Assembly: GCF_026340305.1 (NCBI RefSeq)
Contig: NZ_JAPEPI010000002.1
Location: 2,294,001 to 2,358,000 of the forward strand
Reading direction: 5' to 3'
DNA length: 64,000 nucleotides
Origin: Streptomyces sp. NBC_01381
Lineage (GTDB): Bacteria > Actinomycetota > Actinomycetes > Streptomycetales > Streptomycetaceae
Shown here piece after piece: positions 42,765 to 52,290 of this stretch. The position numbers were made by a program, and so were the translations under genes. How positions within the stretch are numbered: position 1 is the stretch's first letter; each line of letters starts with the position of its first letter. Under the pieces are notes generated by a model, which saw nothing but the letters and a program-made list of their open reading frames with translations, was not told where the DNA came from and did not search any database.

Positions 42765-44930
42765 ATGGAAGAGCGCGCGATCCGTCTGCGGCGCAGGCTC
42801 CGGCCCGTCGCCTGGATCGTGGCGGTGCTGTGCGTGGCCGTCCTTGCCGCGACGGCCACGGCGCGCAGCACGGTCCTCAGCCCCGGCTTCCACCAGCGCG
42901 TCCTCGACGAGCAGCACGCCTACGACCGCCTCTACAACGAAGTCCTCGTCGACCCGCAGACCCTCCCGGTCGCCCGCGACCTGCTGGGGCGGCTGCCGGT
43001 CCCGGAGGCGGCCGTCACCTCCAACCTGAAGATCGTGCTGCCCCCGGAGACCTTGCGCGCCATGGCCGACCGGCAGATCGCGGAGGTGACCGGATATCTG
43101 CGGGGCGAGCACGACACGCTGCGCCTCACCGCGGACCTGCGGCCGCTGCTCACCAATGTCGGCAACCTCGCCCAGACGTACTTCGGTGATCTCGTCGCCT
43201 CCGTACAGCGGCAGCCCGAACCCGACTTCCCCGCCTTCGTCGCGGCCCTCGACCAGGCAGCGAACGCCGTGGCCGCAGGGGTGCCGCCGGCCGATCTGCC
43301 CACCCTGGAGCTGTCCAGGGACCAGGCCGTCGCGGCCACGCGGGCGCTGCTCCAGGTGGTGCCCGAGGACCGCCGCGACAAGCTCCGTCCCGAGGTCGAG
43401 GTGGCGCTGGACAGCGGGGACATCGCCTCCGCGCTCGCCGCCGTCGGGCCCGAGGCGGTGTCGGACCGCACCCGCCAGGCGACCGAGCAGTTGCGCGAGA
43501 CCGCCGGCGGCGACACCTGGAACATCACCGCCGACCTCGACACATCGGGCGACGCGCTCGCCCCGCTGCACCGGGCGCGCTCCGTCACGCACCTCGCCCA
43601 GGGCGTGGTCGAGCCGCTAGCCGCCCTGCTCGGCGTCGCGGCCCTCGCGTTCCTGTGGGTCTCCGGGCCCGCGGCTCCCGCCCGGCGCCTGATGGGGCTC
43701 GGCTGGGCGCTCGCCGCGGGCGGCACCCTCACGGGGCTGTGCGTGGTGGCCGCCCGGGTGGCCACGGACGGCGGCGTCATCAGCACGCCCGCGTCCTGGC
43801 CGGGGTCCGTGTCGCGGCTCGTCGACGACGTGGGCAGAGCCGCCGTGGACGGCGTGCTCACCACCGCGACCGTCGCCGCGTACATCCTGCTCGCCGGGGG
43901 AGCGCTGCTCGTCGCCGTCGGCTGGGCCTGGCAGACGGGACCCGCCCTGACGGTCAGCCCCCGGCGCGTGCAGGTGCTCGCCGCAGGGGTGGCGGGGGTC
44001 GCGCTCGGGGGTGTCGTCCTCGCACCCTTGGCGGCAGGACGTGCCGAACCGCGGGTCTGTCAGGGCAGCTCCCGGCTCTGCGACCGCAGTTACGACGAGA
44101 TCGCCCAGCTCACCTCGCACAACGCGATGTCCACCACCGCCGACCAGTTCATCGGGCCCCTGCAGGACCCCCGCATCACCGCCCAGCTCAACGATGGCGT
44201 ACGGGCCCTGCAGATCGACACCTACACCTGGGAGCGCCCGGAGCAGATCGCCGAGCGGCTCAAGGGGTCGGAGTTCTCGCCCCGGCTGCAGGGGCAGATC
44301 CTGGCCGCGATCAACAAGTTCAACCCGCCACGGGACGGTCTGTGGCTCTGCCACTCGGTGTGCCGGGCCGGCGCCATCGGCCTGGTGCCCACGCTGAGGG
44401 AGGTCGGCGACTGGCTGCGCGCCCACCCCACCGAGGTCGTCACGCTGATCGTCCAGGATGCCGTGGACGCGGAGGCCACCGCGGCCGCGTTCGAGGAGGC
44501 CGGGCTCACGGACCTGCTCTTCACGCCCGACCCGGACCCTTCGCGCCCGTGGCCCGATCTTGGCGAGATGATCGACAGCGGCAAGCGCCTCGTCGTCTTC
44601 GCCGAGCGCGCCGACGGGCCCGCGCCCTGGTACCGCAACTTCTACCGGTACGGGATGGAGACCCCCTACGCGTTCCGCACCCCCGAGGACATGACCTGCG
44701 TCCCGCACCGGGGCGGCACGGACAAGCGCCTCTTCCTCCTGAACCACTTCATCACCATCGACGGCGGCAGCCGCCTGGACGCGGGCACGGTCAATACCCG
44801 CGATGCGGTCCTCGACCGCGTACACGCCTGTGAACGCGAGCGCGGCAGGCCGGTGAACTTCGTCGCCGTGGACTACCTCACGATCGGCGACGCCAGGGGC
44901 GCGGTGGACGCGCTGAACGCGGAGAGGTGA
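42765..44930 (+). CDS. Membrane-anchored PI-PLC-like phosphodiesterase
   Basis: A 721-residue protein. N-terminal helix at about 13-32, then an extracytoplasmic helical domain (about 35-280) of unknown type. Four membrane helices lie between about 285 and 430. A C-terminal PLC-like TIM barrel (about 440-715) has the first catalytic His in TSHNAM, the acidic residues in LQIDTYTW and the second His in LWLCHSVC. It would cleave a phosphodiester of a lipid or teichoic-acid-like polymer on the outer face. ATG at 42765 is the first codon before the basic N-terminus; the longer frame from 42108 is antisense to the baeRF3 gene. Confidence 0.87.
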   Translation: MEERAIRLRRRLRPVAWIVAVLCVAVLAATATARSTVLSPGFHQRVLDEQHAYDRLYNEVLVDPQTLPVARDLLGRLPVPEAAVTSNLKIVLPPETLRAMADRQIAEVTGYLRGEHDTLRLTADLRPLLTNVGNLAQTYFGDLVASVQRQPEPDFPAFVAALDQAANAVAAGVPPADLPTLELSRDQAVAATRALLQVVPEDRRDKLRPEVEVALDSGDIASALAAVGPEAVSDRTRQATEQLRETAGGDTWNITADLDTSGDALAPLHRARSVTHLAQGVVEPLAALLGVAALAFLWVSGPAAPARRLMGLGWALAAGGTLTGLCVVAARVATDGGVISTPASWPGSVSRLVDDVGRAAVDGVLTTATVAAYILLAGGALLVAVGWAWQTGPALTVSPRRVQVLAAGVAGVALGGVVLAPLAAGRAEPRVCQGSSRLCDRSYDEIAQLTSHNAMSTTADQFIGPLQDPRITAQLNDGVRALQIDTYTWERPEQIAERLKGSEFSPRLQGQILAAINKFNPPRDGLWLCHSVCRAGAIGLVPTLREVGDWLRAHPTEVVTLIVQDAVDAEATAAAFEEAGLTDLLFTPDPDPSRPWPDLGEMIDSGKRLVVFAERADGPAPWYRNFYRYGMETPYAFRTPEDMTCVPHRGGTDKRLFLLNHFITIDGGSRLDAGTVNTRDAVLDRVHACERERGRPVNFVAVDYLTIGDARGAVDALNAER

Positions 44931-45056
44931 GGCGGGGGTGCGGCCGTGGGCCGCGGCTGTGGACCGGCGCCCGGGGTTGCGTGGAATTCACGTTGGGGAA
45001 ACCCCTCATACACCCGCTCCGTACGCGTTGTCAGCGCGGCGTGCTCTCATGGAGGC

Positions 45057-45878
45057 ATGATCGAAGACTTTCTGGAAAGCGGAGTACCCGCAGTAGAAGA
45101 GGCCCTCCGCAAGGCTGCCGCCACCGAGGTCATGCCGAGGTTCCGGCAGCTCACAGCGGATGACGTCGTACAGAAGAGCGGCCCGCACGACCTCGTGACG
45201 GTGGCCGACCGCCTCGCCGAGGAGCAGCTGACCGCCGCGCTCACCGAGCTGCTGCCCGGCTCCGTGGTCGTAGGAGAAGAAGCCGTCCACGCCGACCCCT
45301 CGCGGTACGAGGCGATACGGGGCGACGCGCCGGTGTGGATCGTCGACCCGGTCGACGGCACCCGGCAGTTCGTGCACGGCGACCCCGGCTTCTGCATGCT
45401 CGTCGCGCTCGCGTGGCGAGGAGAGGTGCACGCCTCGTGGACGTACGCCCCGGCGCTTGACGAGATGGCCGTCGCGGTGCGCGGCAAGGGCGCCTGGCTC
45501 GACGGACGGCGCCTGGTGGCCGGCACGCCGGGCGAGGTCATCGAAGTGGCCACCTCGCACCCGGACTTCACCACCGATGACCAGAAGCGTGCGCTCAGCG
45601 GCCTTCGGGCGGACGGCGTCGCGCCGCGGCCCTGCGGGTCGGCCGGTCTCGAGTATCTGGCCATAGCCAAGGGCGAGTTGGACGCGATCGCCTTCTCCTG
45701 GGAGCTGGCCTGGGACCACGCGGCGGGACTGCTGCTCGTGGCGGAGGCCGGCGGCAGCGACCTGACCGTGGCGGGTCAGCCCTTCCGGATAGCGGGCGGC
45801 AACGCCCTGCCGTTCACGGCCGCCCGGGACGCGGCCACGGCCGACCGGGTGGTGGCGTTGCTGTCGGCCGGAGCCTGA
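45057..45878 (+). CDS. Inositol monophosphatase-family phosphatase
   Basis: A 273-residue Mg2+-dependent phosphatase. The metal sites are VVGEEA (about 72), IVDPVDGTRQFVHG (about 99) and the late WDHAAG (about 222). The family includes inositol-1-phosphatase, histidinol-phosphatase (HisN) and 3'-phosphoadenosine phosphatase; HisN-like activity is common in actinobacteria. ATG at 45057 has GGAGG with a two-base gap. The 3' end overlaps the convergent gene at 45814 by 65 bases. Confidence 0.92.
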   Translation: MIEDFLESGVPAVEEALRKAAATEVMPRFRQLTADDVVQKSGPHDLVTVADRLAEEQLTAALTELLPGSVVVGEEAVHADPSRYEAIRGDAPVWIVDPVDGTRQFVHGDPGFCMLVALAWRGEVHASWTYAPALDEMAVAVRGKGAWLDGRRLVAGTPGEVIEVATSHPDFTTDDQKRALSGLRADGVAPRPCGSAGLEYLAIAKGELDAIAFSWELAWDHAAGLLLVAEAGGSDLTVAGQPFRIAGGNALPFTAARDAATADRVVALLSAGA

Positions 45879-46437
45879 TCTGCGGGGCGCCGCCCGACTC
45901 GAAGTGGAAGTGGACGGTGGTGACCTCGAACTCGGTGACGGTGCCGACGGCCGGCCAGTCCTCGGGATCCAGGGGGAGCCCGGCCAGGTCCACGAAGCAG
46001 TGGATCGGCAGCCCCAGGTCCACGAAGAGCCCGGTCCTGCCCGGACCCCATGGCAGCTCACTGACCGTGCCGGTCCGCCGCGTGCCCTGGGGGAGCGGGC
46101 CGCCCGGGCTCGGCGGCGAGGTGTTGCGGCCGTGTCGGGCGCGCCGCCACGCGTTCTCGAACTCCGCCTCGGTGACCGGCCGGGTGACCGCCTCGGTGAC
46201 GGGCTTGGCGTCATCCTCGACGGAGTCGTTCAGGAGTGCGCCGTACCGCGCCGTGTAGAGCCCCGCGCCCAGCGTTCCGAACTGCTCGTGGACCCAGGCG
46301 AGTTCATCGCGCGAGGCGGCGACGGAGGCCGTGCCGTGCGGCTCGTCGAAGGACGCCTGGCGTACGACGACGGAGTCGTCCCCGGCCTCGAACCAGCCGT
46401 CGGAGCCCGCGTCGGCGCGGCGGAACCATTGCGTCAC
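45814..46437 (-). CDS. Conserved hypothetical protein
   Basis: A 207-residue protein without a known domain. It starts VTQWFRRADAGSDGWFEAGDDS, has a central Glu/Arg-rich helix (VTEAEFENAWRRARHG, about 85-100) and a C-terminal beta-rich part (GRTGLFVDLGLPIHCFVD, about 130-150) that could be a small OB/S1-like barrel. GTG at 46437 is preferred; GTG at 46461 is in frame. Its last 65 bases overlap the phosphatase gene. Confidence 0.7.
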   Translation of the reverse strand: MTQWFRRADAGSDGWFEAGDDSVVVRQASFDEPHGTASVAASRDELAWVHEQFGTLGAGLYTARYGALLNDSVEDDAKPVTEAVTRPVTEAEFENAWRRARHGRNTSPPSPGGPLPQGTRRTGTVSELPWGPGRTGLFVDLGLPIHCFVDLAGLPLDPEDWPAVGTVTEFEVTTVHFHFESGGAPQIRLRPTATPPPGRPWPRPGRP

Positions 46438-46526
46438 CCGCCAGAGGCTACCCGCGCCCACGGCGCTGTCGGTGGCCAGGCCTATCCTGGGCGGCAGTGG
46501 CCATCGGCTGACAAAGGAGTCCGAAG

Positions 46527-47945
46527 GTGCCGTCGATGCTTGATGCCGTCGTCGTGGGGGCGGGACCGAACGGTCTTACCGCTGCCGTCGAGCTGGCCCG
46601 CCGTGGCTTCTCCGTGGCCGTCTTCGAGGCCAAGGGCACCGTGGGCGGTGGTGCGCGGACCGAGGAGCTGACCCTTCCCGGGTTCCGGCACGACCCCTGT
46701 TCCGCCGCCCACCCGCTGGGCGTCAACTCACCGGTGTTCAGGACCATGCCGCTCGATCGGTACGGCCTTGAGTGGCTGCAGCCCGAGCTGCCGATGGCGC
46801 ATCCCTTTCCGGACGGCAGCGCCGCCGTGCTCTCCCGCTCCGTCGCCGAGACGGCCGCCTCGTTCGGGCCGCGCGACGCGGGGACGTACCGACGGCTCGT
46901 CGAGCCCTTCGTCAGCAAGTGGGACACCCTCCTGCGGGACTTCATGTCGCTGCCGACGACGGCCCTGCCGCGTGACCCGGTCACCCTCGCGCGCCTCGGA
47001 CTCGTCGGTCTGCCGCCCGCCACCTGGCTGATGCGGCGCTTCCGCGACGACCGGGCCCGCGCCCTGTTCTCCGGGCTCGTCGCCCATGTCATCGCGCCGC
47101 TCGGCGGGCTCGCCACCGGCGGTGTCGGCATGGTCTTCGCGCTGGCCGCGCACGCCCGCGGCTGGCCGGTCGCGCGCGGCGGCTCGCAGTCGATCTCCGA
47201 CGCGCTCACCGCGTATCTGAAGGACCTCGGCGGCGCGGTGCACACCGACTACGAGGTCAAGCGGCTCGACGACCTGCCGCCCGCCCGCGCGTACGTCTTC
47301 GACACATCGCCCACGGCGCTCGCGCGGATCGCGGGCCTGGGGCGGAGTTACGAGAACTACCGCTACGGCGCGAGCGCCTTCAAGATCGATTACGCCCTTG
47401 ACGGCCCCGTCCCCTGGACCGCCAAGGAGGCGCGCGTCGCGGGCACCGTGCAGGTCGGGGCCGGCAGCGCGGACATCGATGCGGCCCTGCGTGCCGCCTC
47501 GCGCGAGAACCGGGCGCCCGACCGGCCGTTCCTCATCACCGTGCAGCCCGGTGTCGTCGATCCATCGCGCGCGCCTGCGGGCAAGCAGGTCTTCTGGGCG
47601 TACGGGCATGTCCCCAACGGCTGGAGCGGGGATCTCACCGACGCGATCGAGCGGCAGCTGGAGCGGTTCGCCCCCGGTTTCCGGGACCGGGTCCTCGCGC
47701 GCGCCACCGCGGGTCCGGCGGAGCTGGCCGAGCGCAACGCGAACTATGTGGGCGGTGACATCGCCTGCGGCGCGGCGAGCGGGCTCCAGCTGCTGCTCCG
47801 CCCCAAGCTGTCCCTCTTCCCGTACAACACCGCGCATCCCGCGGTCTTCATCTGCTCGTCCGCGACGCCGCCGGGGCCCGGGGTGCACGGCATGTCGGGG
47901 CACAACGCCGCCAAGGCGGTATGGAGGAGGCTTCGCTCCGCATGA
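46527..47945 (+). CDS. FAD-dependent oxidoreductase of the phytoene-desaturase-like family
   Basis: A 472-residue protein with the dinucleotide-binding motif VVVGAGPNGLTAAVELARRG near residue 8 and the following VGGGART at about 39. The C-terminal FAD contact FICSSATPPGPGVHGMSGHNA (partly quoted) lies near residue 443. It is related to phytoene dehydrogenase/CrtI-type enzymes, but no carotenoid genes are present. AAAGGAG precedes the GTG start; ATG at 46536 is an alternative. The stop overlaps the macro-domain gene in ATGA. Confidence 0.9.
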   Translation: MPSMLDAVVVGAGPNGLTAAVELARRGFSVAVFEAKGTVGGGARTEELTLPGFRHDPCSAAHPLGVNSPVFRTMPLDRYGLEWLQPELPMAHPFPDGSAAVLSRSVAETAASFGPRDAGTYRRLVEPFVSKWDTLLRDFMSLPTTALPRDPVTLARLGLVGLPPATWLMRRFRDDRARALFSGLVAHVIAPLGGLATGGVGMVFALAAHARGWPVARGGSQSISDALTAYLKDLGGAVHTDYEVKRLDDLPPARAYVFDTSPTALARIAGLGRSYENYRYGASAFKIDYALDGPVPWTAKEARVAGTVQVGAGSADIDAALRAASRENRAPDRPFLITVQPGVVDPSRAPAGKQVFWAYGHVPNGWSGDLTDAIERQLERFAPGFRDRVLARATAGPAELAERNANYVGGDIACGAASGLQLLLRPKLSLFPYNTAHPAVFICSSATPPGPGVHGMSGHNAAKAVWRRLRSA

Positions 47946-48463
47946 CGGCCATCACGCTCGTCCAGGGCGACATCACCCGGCAGACCGCCGACGCGATCGT
48001 CAACGCCGCGAATTCTTCCCTGCTGGGAGGTGGCGGGGTGGACGGTGCGATTCACCGGAACGGCGGGCCGGAGATCCTTGAGGCGTGTCGGCGGCTGCGG
48101 GCGTCGCACTACGGCAAGGGGCTGCCGACCGGTGCGGCGGTGGCGACCACCGCCGGGCGGCTTGACGCGCAGTACGTCATCCACACCGTGGGGCCGGTGT
48201 GGTCCGCCACGGAGGACCGGTCCGGCCTGCTGGCTTCCTGCTACCGGGAGTCGCTGCGCGTGGCCGAGGAGGTGGGGGCCCGGACGGTCGCCTTCCCCGC
48301 GATCTCGACCGGTGTCTACCGGTGGCCCCTGGACGATGGGGCCCGTATCGCCGTCCGTACGGTGCGGAAGCATGCGGTGGCGGCTGCCTTCGATGAGATC
48401 CGCTTCGTCCTTTTCGATGCGGAGGCCTACGAGGCGTTTACGGCTGCGCTGGCGGAGGGGTAG
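47942..48463 (+). CDS. Macro-domain protein (O-acetyl-ADP-ribose deacetylase type)
   Basis: A 173-residue macro domain. The ADP-ribose-binding loops are GDITRQTADAIVNAANSSLL (about 9-28), GGGGVDGAIHRNGG (about 29-42) and the second loop AFPAISTGVYRWP (about 119-131). It should hydrolyse O-acetyl-ADP-ribose or remove ADP-ribose from proteins or DNA. ATG at 47942 is coupled to the upstream oxidoreductase by ATGA. Confidence 0.94.
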   Translation: MTAITLVQGDITRQTADAIVNAANSSLLGGGGVDGAIHRNGGPEILEACRRLRASHYGKGLPTGAAVATTAGRLDAQYVIHTVGPVWSATEDRSGLLASCYRESLRVAEEVGARTVAFPAISTGVYRWPLDDGARIAVRTVRKHAVAAAFDEIRFVLFDAEAYEAFTAALAEG

Positions 48464-48587
48464 GGGCGCTGCCCCCGGCGTACTGCTTCATCGGGGCCCG
48501 GCAGGTGGGCACAGCCAAGACGGCTGGGTCAAGGTCCATGTCGGATTTTCGCCAGCCATGGTGTCCGTCATGCACGATCCTTGAGCC

Positions 48588-50129
48588 ATGCCCACCGTCA
48601 CGGCCACCGCCACCAGCCAGGCCGCCGCCGGCACCAGCACCGGTGCCGGCGTCATGCATCACGACGCCGACCGCTGCGTACGCGCAGTTCAGTCGAAGGA
48701 CGCCCGGTTCGACGGGTGGTTCTTCACCGCCGTTCTCACCACCCGGATCTACTGCCGCCCCAGCTGCCCCGTGGTCCCTCCGAAGCCCGAGAACATGAGC
48801 TTCTACCCGAGCGCGGCAGCCTGCCAGCAGGCCGGATTCCGGGCCTGCAAGCGCTGCCGCCCCGACAGCAGCCCCGGCTCCCCGGAGTGGAACCAGCGCG
48901 CCGACCTCGTGGCCCGCGCGATGCGCCTCATCGGGGATGGAGTGGTCGACCGCGAAGGCGTCCCCGGCCTGGCCGGCCGCCTCGGCTACAGCACCCGCCA
49001 GGTCGAGCGGCAGCTCCTCGCGGAGCTCGGCGCGGGGCCGCTCGCCCTGGCCCGCGCCCAGCGCGCGCAGACCGCGCGCCTGCTCATCGAGACGACCACG
49101 CTGCCCATGGCGGAGATCGCCTTCGCCGCGGGCTTCTCGTCGATCCGTACGTTCAACGACACGGTACGAGAGGTCTTCGCCCTCGCCCCGGGCGAGCTGA
49201 GGGCCCGGGTGCCCAAGACGGCCGCCCCCAAGCCCGCCGTCCCCGGAGTGCTCTCCCTCCGCCTCCCCTTCCGCGCCCCGCTCACCCCGGACAACCTCTT
49301 CGGCCACCTCATCGCCACCGCCGTACCCGGAGTGGAGGAGTGGCGCGACGGGGCGTACCGACGCACCCTGCGCCTCCCCTACGGGCACGGAGTCGTCGCC
49401 CTCACCCCCACCCCCGACCACATCGCCTGCCGCCTCAGCCTCACCGACCTGCGCGACCTCACCATCGCCATCAGCCGCTGCCGCCGCATGCTGGACCTGG
49501 ACGCCGACCCGGTGGCCGTCGACGGCCAGTTGCGCGCCGACCCGCTGCTCGCGCCGCTCGTCGACAAGGCGCCGGGACGCCGCGTGCCGCGCACGGTCGA
49601 CGAGGCGGAGTTCGCCGTACGCGCGGTGCTCGGCCAGCAGGTCTCCACGGCCGCGGCCCGCACCCACGCCGCGCGTCTGGTCACCGCGCACGGAGAGCCG
49701 GTCGACGACCCAGAGGGCGGCCTCACGCACCTCTTCCCGGCGCCGGAAGCGCTCGCCGCGCTCGACCCGGATGCGCTGGCGCTGCCGCGCAGCCGCCGCA
49801 CCACGCTGACCACCCTCGTACGTCACCTCGCCGACGGATCGCTCCAGCTCGGCGTGGAGAGCGACTGGGACGAGGCCAGGGCGCGGCTCATCGAACTCCC
49901 CGGGTTCGGCCCCTGGACGGTGGAGGTGATCGCGATGCGCGCGCTCGGCGACCCGGACGCGTTCCTGCCGTCCGATCTCGGAATCCGGCGCGCCGCACAG
50001 GAGTTGGGCCTTCCGCACACCCCGGCCGCGCTCACCGCGCGCGCCGCGGCCTGGCGCCCCTGGCGGGCCTACGCGGTCCAGTACCTGTGGGCCACCGACG
50101 AGCACCCCATCAACACGATCCCCGCGTGA
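48588..50129 (+). CDS. Ada-AlkA fusion: methylation-responsive regulator and 3-methyladenine DNA glycosylase
   Basis: A 513-residue fusion. The Ada N-terminal zinc domain has Cys56, Cys60, Cys87 and Cys90 (IYCRPSC and ACKRC); Cys56 corresponds to the methyl-accepting residue. An AraC-type helix-turn-helix follows (about 105-200, with TRQVERQLLAELGAGPLAL). The AlkA domain occupies about 215-510, with the helix-hairpin-helix LPGFGPWTVEVIAMRALG and the catalytic Asp in FLPSDLG near 466. It removes alkylated bases and probably activates its own locus. It is followed 26 bases later by the methyltransferase gene. Confidence 0.95.
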   Translation: MPTVTATATSQAAAGTSTGAGVMHHDADRCVRAVQSKDARFDGWFFTAVLTTRIYCRPSCPVVPPKPENMSFYPSAAACQQAGFRACKRCRPDSSPGSPEWNQRADLVARAMRLIGDGVVDREGVPGLAGRLGYSTRQVERQLLAELGAGPLALARAQRAQTARLLIETTTLPMAEIAFAAGFSSIRTFNDTVREVFALAPGELRARVPKTAAPKPAVPGVLSLRLPFRAPLTPDNLFGHLIATAVPGVEEWRDGAYRRTLRLPYGHGVVALTPTPDHIACRLSLTDLRDLTIAISRCRRMLDLDADPVAVDGQLRADPLLAPLVDKAPGRRVPRTVDEAEFAVRAVLGQQVSTAAARTHAARLVTAHGEPVDDPEGGLTHLFPAPEALAALDPDALALPRSRRTTLTTLVRHLADGSLQLGVESDWDEARARLIELPGFGPWTVEVIAMRALGDPDAFLPSDLGIRRAAQELGLPHTPAALTARAAAWRPWRAYAVQYLWATDEHPINTIPA

Positions 50130-50155
50130 AGCAACAAGCAAAGGGCGGCACTCTC

Positions 50156-50656
50156 ATGCACCGGCTGCACACCCTCATCGACAGCCCCTACGGGCCGCTC
50201 ACCCTCGTGTCCACGGACGGCACCCTCAGCGGCCTCTACATGACGGAGCAGCGCCACCGTCCACCCGAGGAGACCTTCGGCGACCGCGATCCCGCGCCGT
50301 TCGGCGAGACGATCAGCCAGCTGGAGGCTTACTTCGCGGGCGAGTTGACGGAGTTCGACCTGCCGCTGCGCCTGGACGGCACGCCTTTCCAGCGCACCGT
50401 CTGGCGACAGCTCCAGCTGATCCCGTACGGCGAGACTCGTACGTACGGGCAGCTCGCGGACGCACTGGGCAAACCCAACGCGTCCCGGGCCGTGGGCCTG
50501 GCCAACGGCAAGAACCCGATCGGCGTCATCGTCCCCTGCCACCGCGTCATCGGCGCGAGCGGCAACCTGACCGGCTACGGCGGCGGACTCGACCGCAAGC
50601 AGCGGCTGCTGGCCTTCGAGGGAGCGACGACCGGCAGCGAAGCCGCGCTCTTCTAA
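50156..50656 (+). CDS. ogt: O6-methylguanine-DNA methyltransferase
   Basis: A 166-residue suicide repair protein. The acceptor Cys is in VIVPCHRVIGASG near residue 125. The DNA-binding helix is TYGQLADALGKPNASRAVG near 100. The N-terminal domain is of the usual small type. It lies directly behind the Ada-AlkA gene and is probably expressed with it, giving a compact alkylation-repair unit. ATG at 50156 has AAAGGG upstream. Confidence 0.96.
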   Translation: MHRLHTLIDSPYGPLTLVSTDGTLSGLYMTEQRHRPPEETFGDRDPAPFGETISQLEAYFAGELTEFDLPLRLDGTPFQRTVWRQLQLIPYGETRTYGQLADALGKPNASRAVGLANGKNPIGVIVPCHRVIGASGNLTGYGGGLDRKQRLLAFEGATTGSEAALF

Positions 50657-50686
50657 GGGAAGCCGCGCTTTTCTGAAGGCGGCCTC

Positions 50687-51178
50687 TCAGCTCACCCGCA
50701 CCCCGCTCTCCAGCTCCACCGCACCCTGCCCCGCGTCGAGCGCCGCGAGTCCCGCGAGGACCCGAAGACCCAGCTCGCCCGGCAGATACTCGCGCAGCTC
50801 TTCGCGGGCCACCAGGCGCCAGGAGAGCAGCTCCTCCTCCTGGAGGCGGATCGACTTCAGCTGGTCCTCGTCGAGCACCCCGCCGTCGTACAGATAGGCG
50901 ACCAGCGGTGGCCGGTCCGCACCGGGCACCCAGTCCACGACGAGCAGCGGCCCCAGTTCGAGGTCCAGGCCGATCTCCTCGGCGGTCTCGCGCCGTGCCC
51001 CCTGGCGTGGTGTCTCTCCGTCGTCCGACTCGATGGTCCCGCCGGGCAGCGCCCAGCCGTCACGGTAGTTGGGTTCGACGAGCAGTACCCGTCCCTCGGC
51101 GTCCCTGAAGAGCGCGGCGGCCCCGGCGATGACGCGGGGGAGGCCTGCGATGTATGTGGCGTAGTCCTGGAAGGTCAC
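50687..51178 (-). CDS. Nudix hydrolase
   Basis: A 163-residue protein with a complete Nudix box: GGTIESDDGE, then RRETAEEIGLDL, about residues 46-72. It hydrolyses a nucleoside diphosphate linked to another moiety; ADP-ribose or oxidised nucleotides are common substrates. GTG at 51178 is the likely start. It is convergent with ogt and near other ADP-ribose genes. Confidence 0.93.
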   Translation of the reverse strand: MTFQDYATYIAGLPRVIAGAAALFRDAEGRVLLVEPNYRDGWALPGGTIESDDGETPRQGARRETAEEIGLDLELGPLLVVDWVPGADRPPLVAYLYDGGVLDEDQLKSIRLQEEELLSWRLVAREELREYLPGELGLRVLAGLAALDAGQGAVELESGVRVS

Positions 51179-51219
51179 ACCGGAAGCCTAGACGCAGCGG
51201 CCGCCGCGACCCGCTTGCG

Positions 51220-52290
51220 TCACACGCGCGGAATCTCGGCCAAGTCCACGGTCCGCGCGGCCAGTTCACTGATCCGGGACCCGTCGAAACCGAACACCGC
51301 GCTCCGCACCCGGTCCTCGAGGGGATCACGCCACTGGGCGGGGATCGCCTTGGCTCCGCACAGCACGCCTGCGACCGATCCGGCCGTCGCGCCGTTCGAG
51401 TCCGTGTCCAGGCCGCCGCGCACCGTCAGGGCGATGGTGCGGGTGAAGTCCCCCTCGCCGTACAGGAGTCCGGCGGTCAGGACGGCGGAGTTCGGCACCG
51501 TGTGGATCCAGCCGAGCCCCGCGGTCTCCTGCTCCGAGGTGGCCAGGGTCTCCTCCCAGCCGAGCCCGGCGTCGTGCAGCGAGAGGACCCGGCGCACCGT
51601 GCGGGCGAGCCTGCTGCTCGACGGGATCACGCCGAGGGCCGCGTCGAGCGCCGCACGGGGTGTCGGCGCGCTGAACGCGGCCGCGATGAGCGCCGCCGCC
51701 CACATCGCCCCGTACACGCCGTTGCCGGTGTGCGAGAGGACGGCGTCGCGGCGGGCCAGCGCGGCGGCGCGGCGCGGGGCGCCGGGACAGGTCCAGCCGA
51801 AGATGTCGGCGCGGATGAGGGCGCCGATCCACTCCTGGTAGGCGTTGTCGTAGGTCGCGGTGAGCGGCGGCTTGAGCCCGTTCGCGAGATTCCGGTACGC
51901 GGCCCGCTCCGCCGTGAAGGTCTGCAGATAGGGCAGTCGCAGCAGCCACAGCTCGCCGACCTGTTCCGTGCTGAATCCGAAGCCGTGCGTCTCCAGGAGG
52001 TCGAGGCCGAGGATCGCGTAGTCGACGTCGTCGTCACGGCAGCTGCCGTGCACCCCGCCCCGTACGCACCGCTGCCACTCGGGCCGCAGCTGGAACTCCT
52101 CGACCCAGGAGGGGGGTTCGGGCAGATAGTCGGTGAGCGGCAGCGCGTCGGCCTGTCGCAGATAGCGCTCGATGCGATCACGCGTCCAGTAGTCGCCCCG
52201 CTCGATGGGTTTGCCGAGCATGTTGCCGGCGATCCGCCCGATCCAGCCGCCGAGTACGCGGTCGGCGAGTTCCGCATGCACTGGGGTCAT
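51220..52290 (-). CDS. ADP-ribosylglycohydrolase family protein (DraG-like)
   Basis: A 356-residue all-helical protein. GGWIGRIAGNMLGKPIE (about 14-30) corresponds to the conserved first loop. CRDDDVDYAI (about 84-93) supplies acidic metal ligands, and GLDTDSNGATAGSVAGVLCG (about 296-315) is the diagnostic second metal site. Such enzymes remove ADP-ribose from arginine or other acceptors. No ADP-ribosyltransferase gene is in view. It is transcribed leftward in the same direction as the Nudix gene 41 bases away. Confidence 0.9.
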   Translation of the reverse strand: MTPVHAELADRVLGGWIGRIAGNMLGKPIERGDYWTRDRIERYLRQADALPLTDYLPEPPSWVEEFQLRPEWQRCVRGGVHGSCRDDDVDYAILGLDLLETHGFGFSTEQVGELWLLRLPYLQTFTAERAAYRNLANGLKPPLTATYDNAYQEWIGALIRADIFGWTCPGAPRRAAALARRDAVLSHTGNGVYGAMWAAALIAAAFSAPTPRAALDAALGVIPSSSRLARTVRRVLSLHDAGLGWEETLATSEQETAGLGWIHTVPNSAVLTAGLLYGEGDFTRTIALTVRGGLDTDSNGATAGSVAGVLCGAKAIPAQWRDPLEDRVRSAVFGFDGSRISELAARTVDLAEIPRV

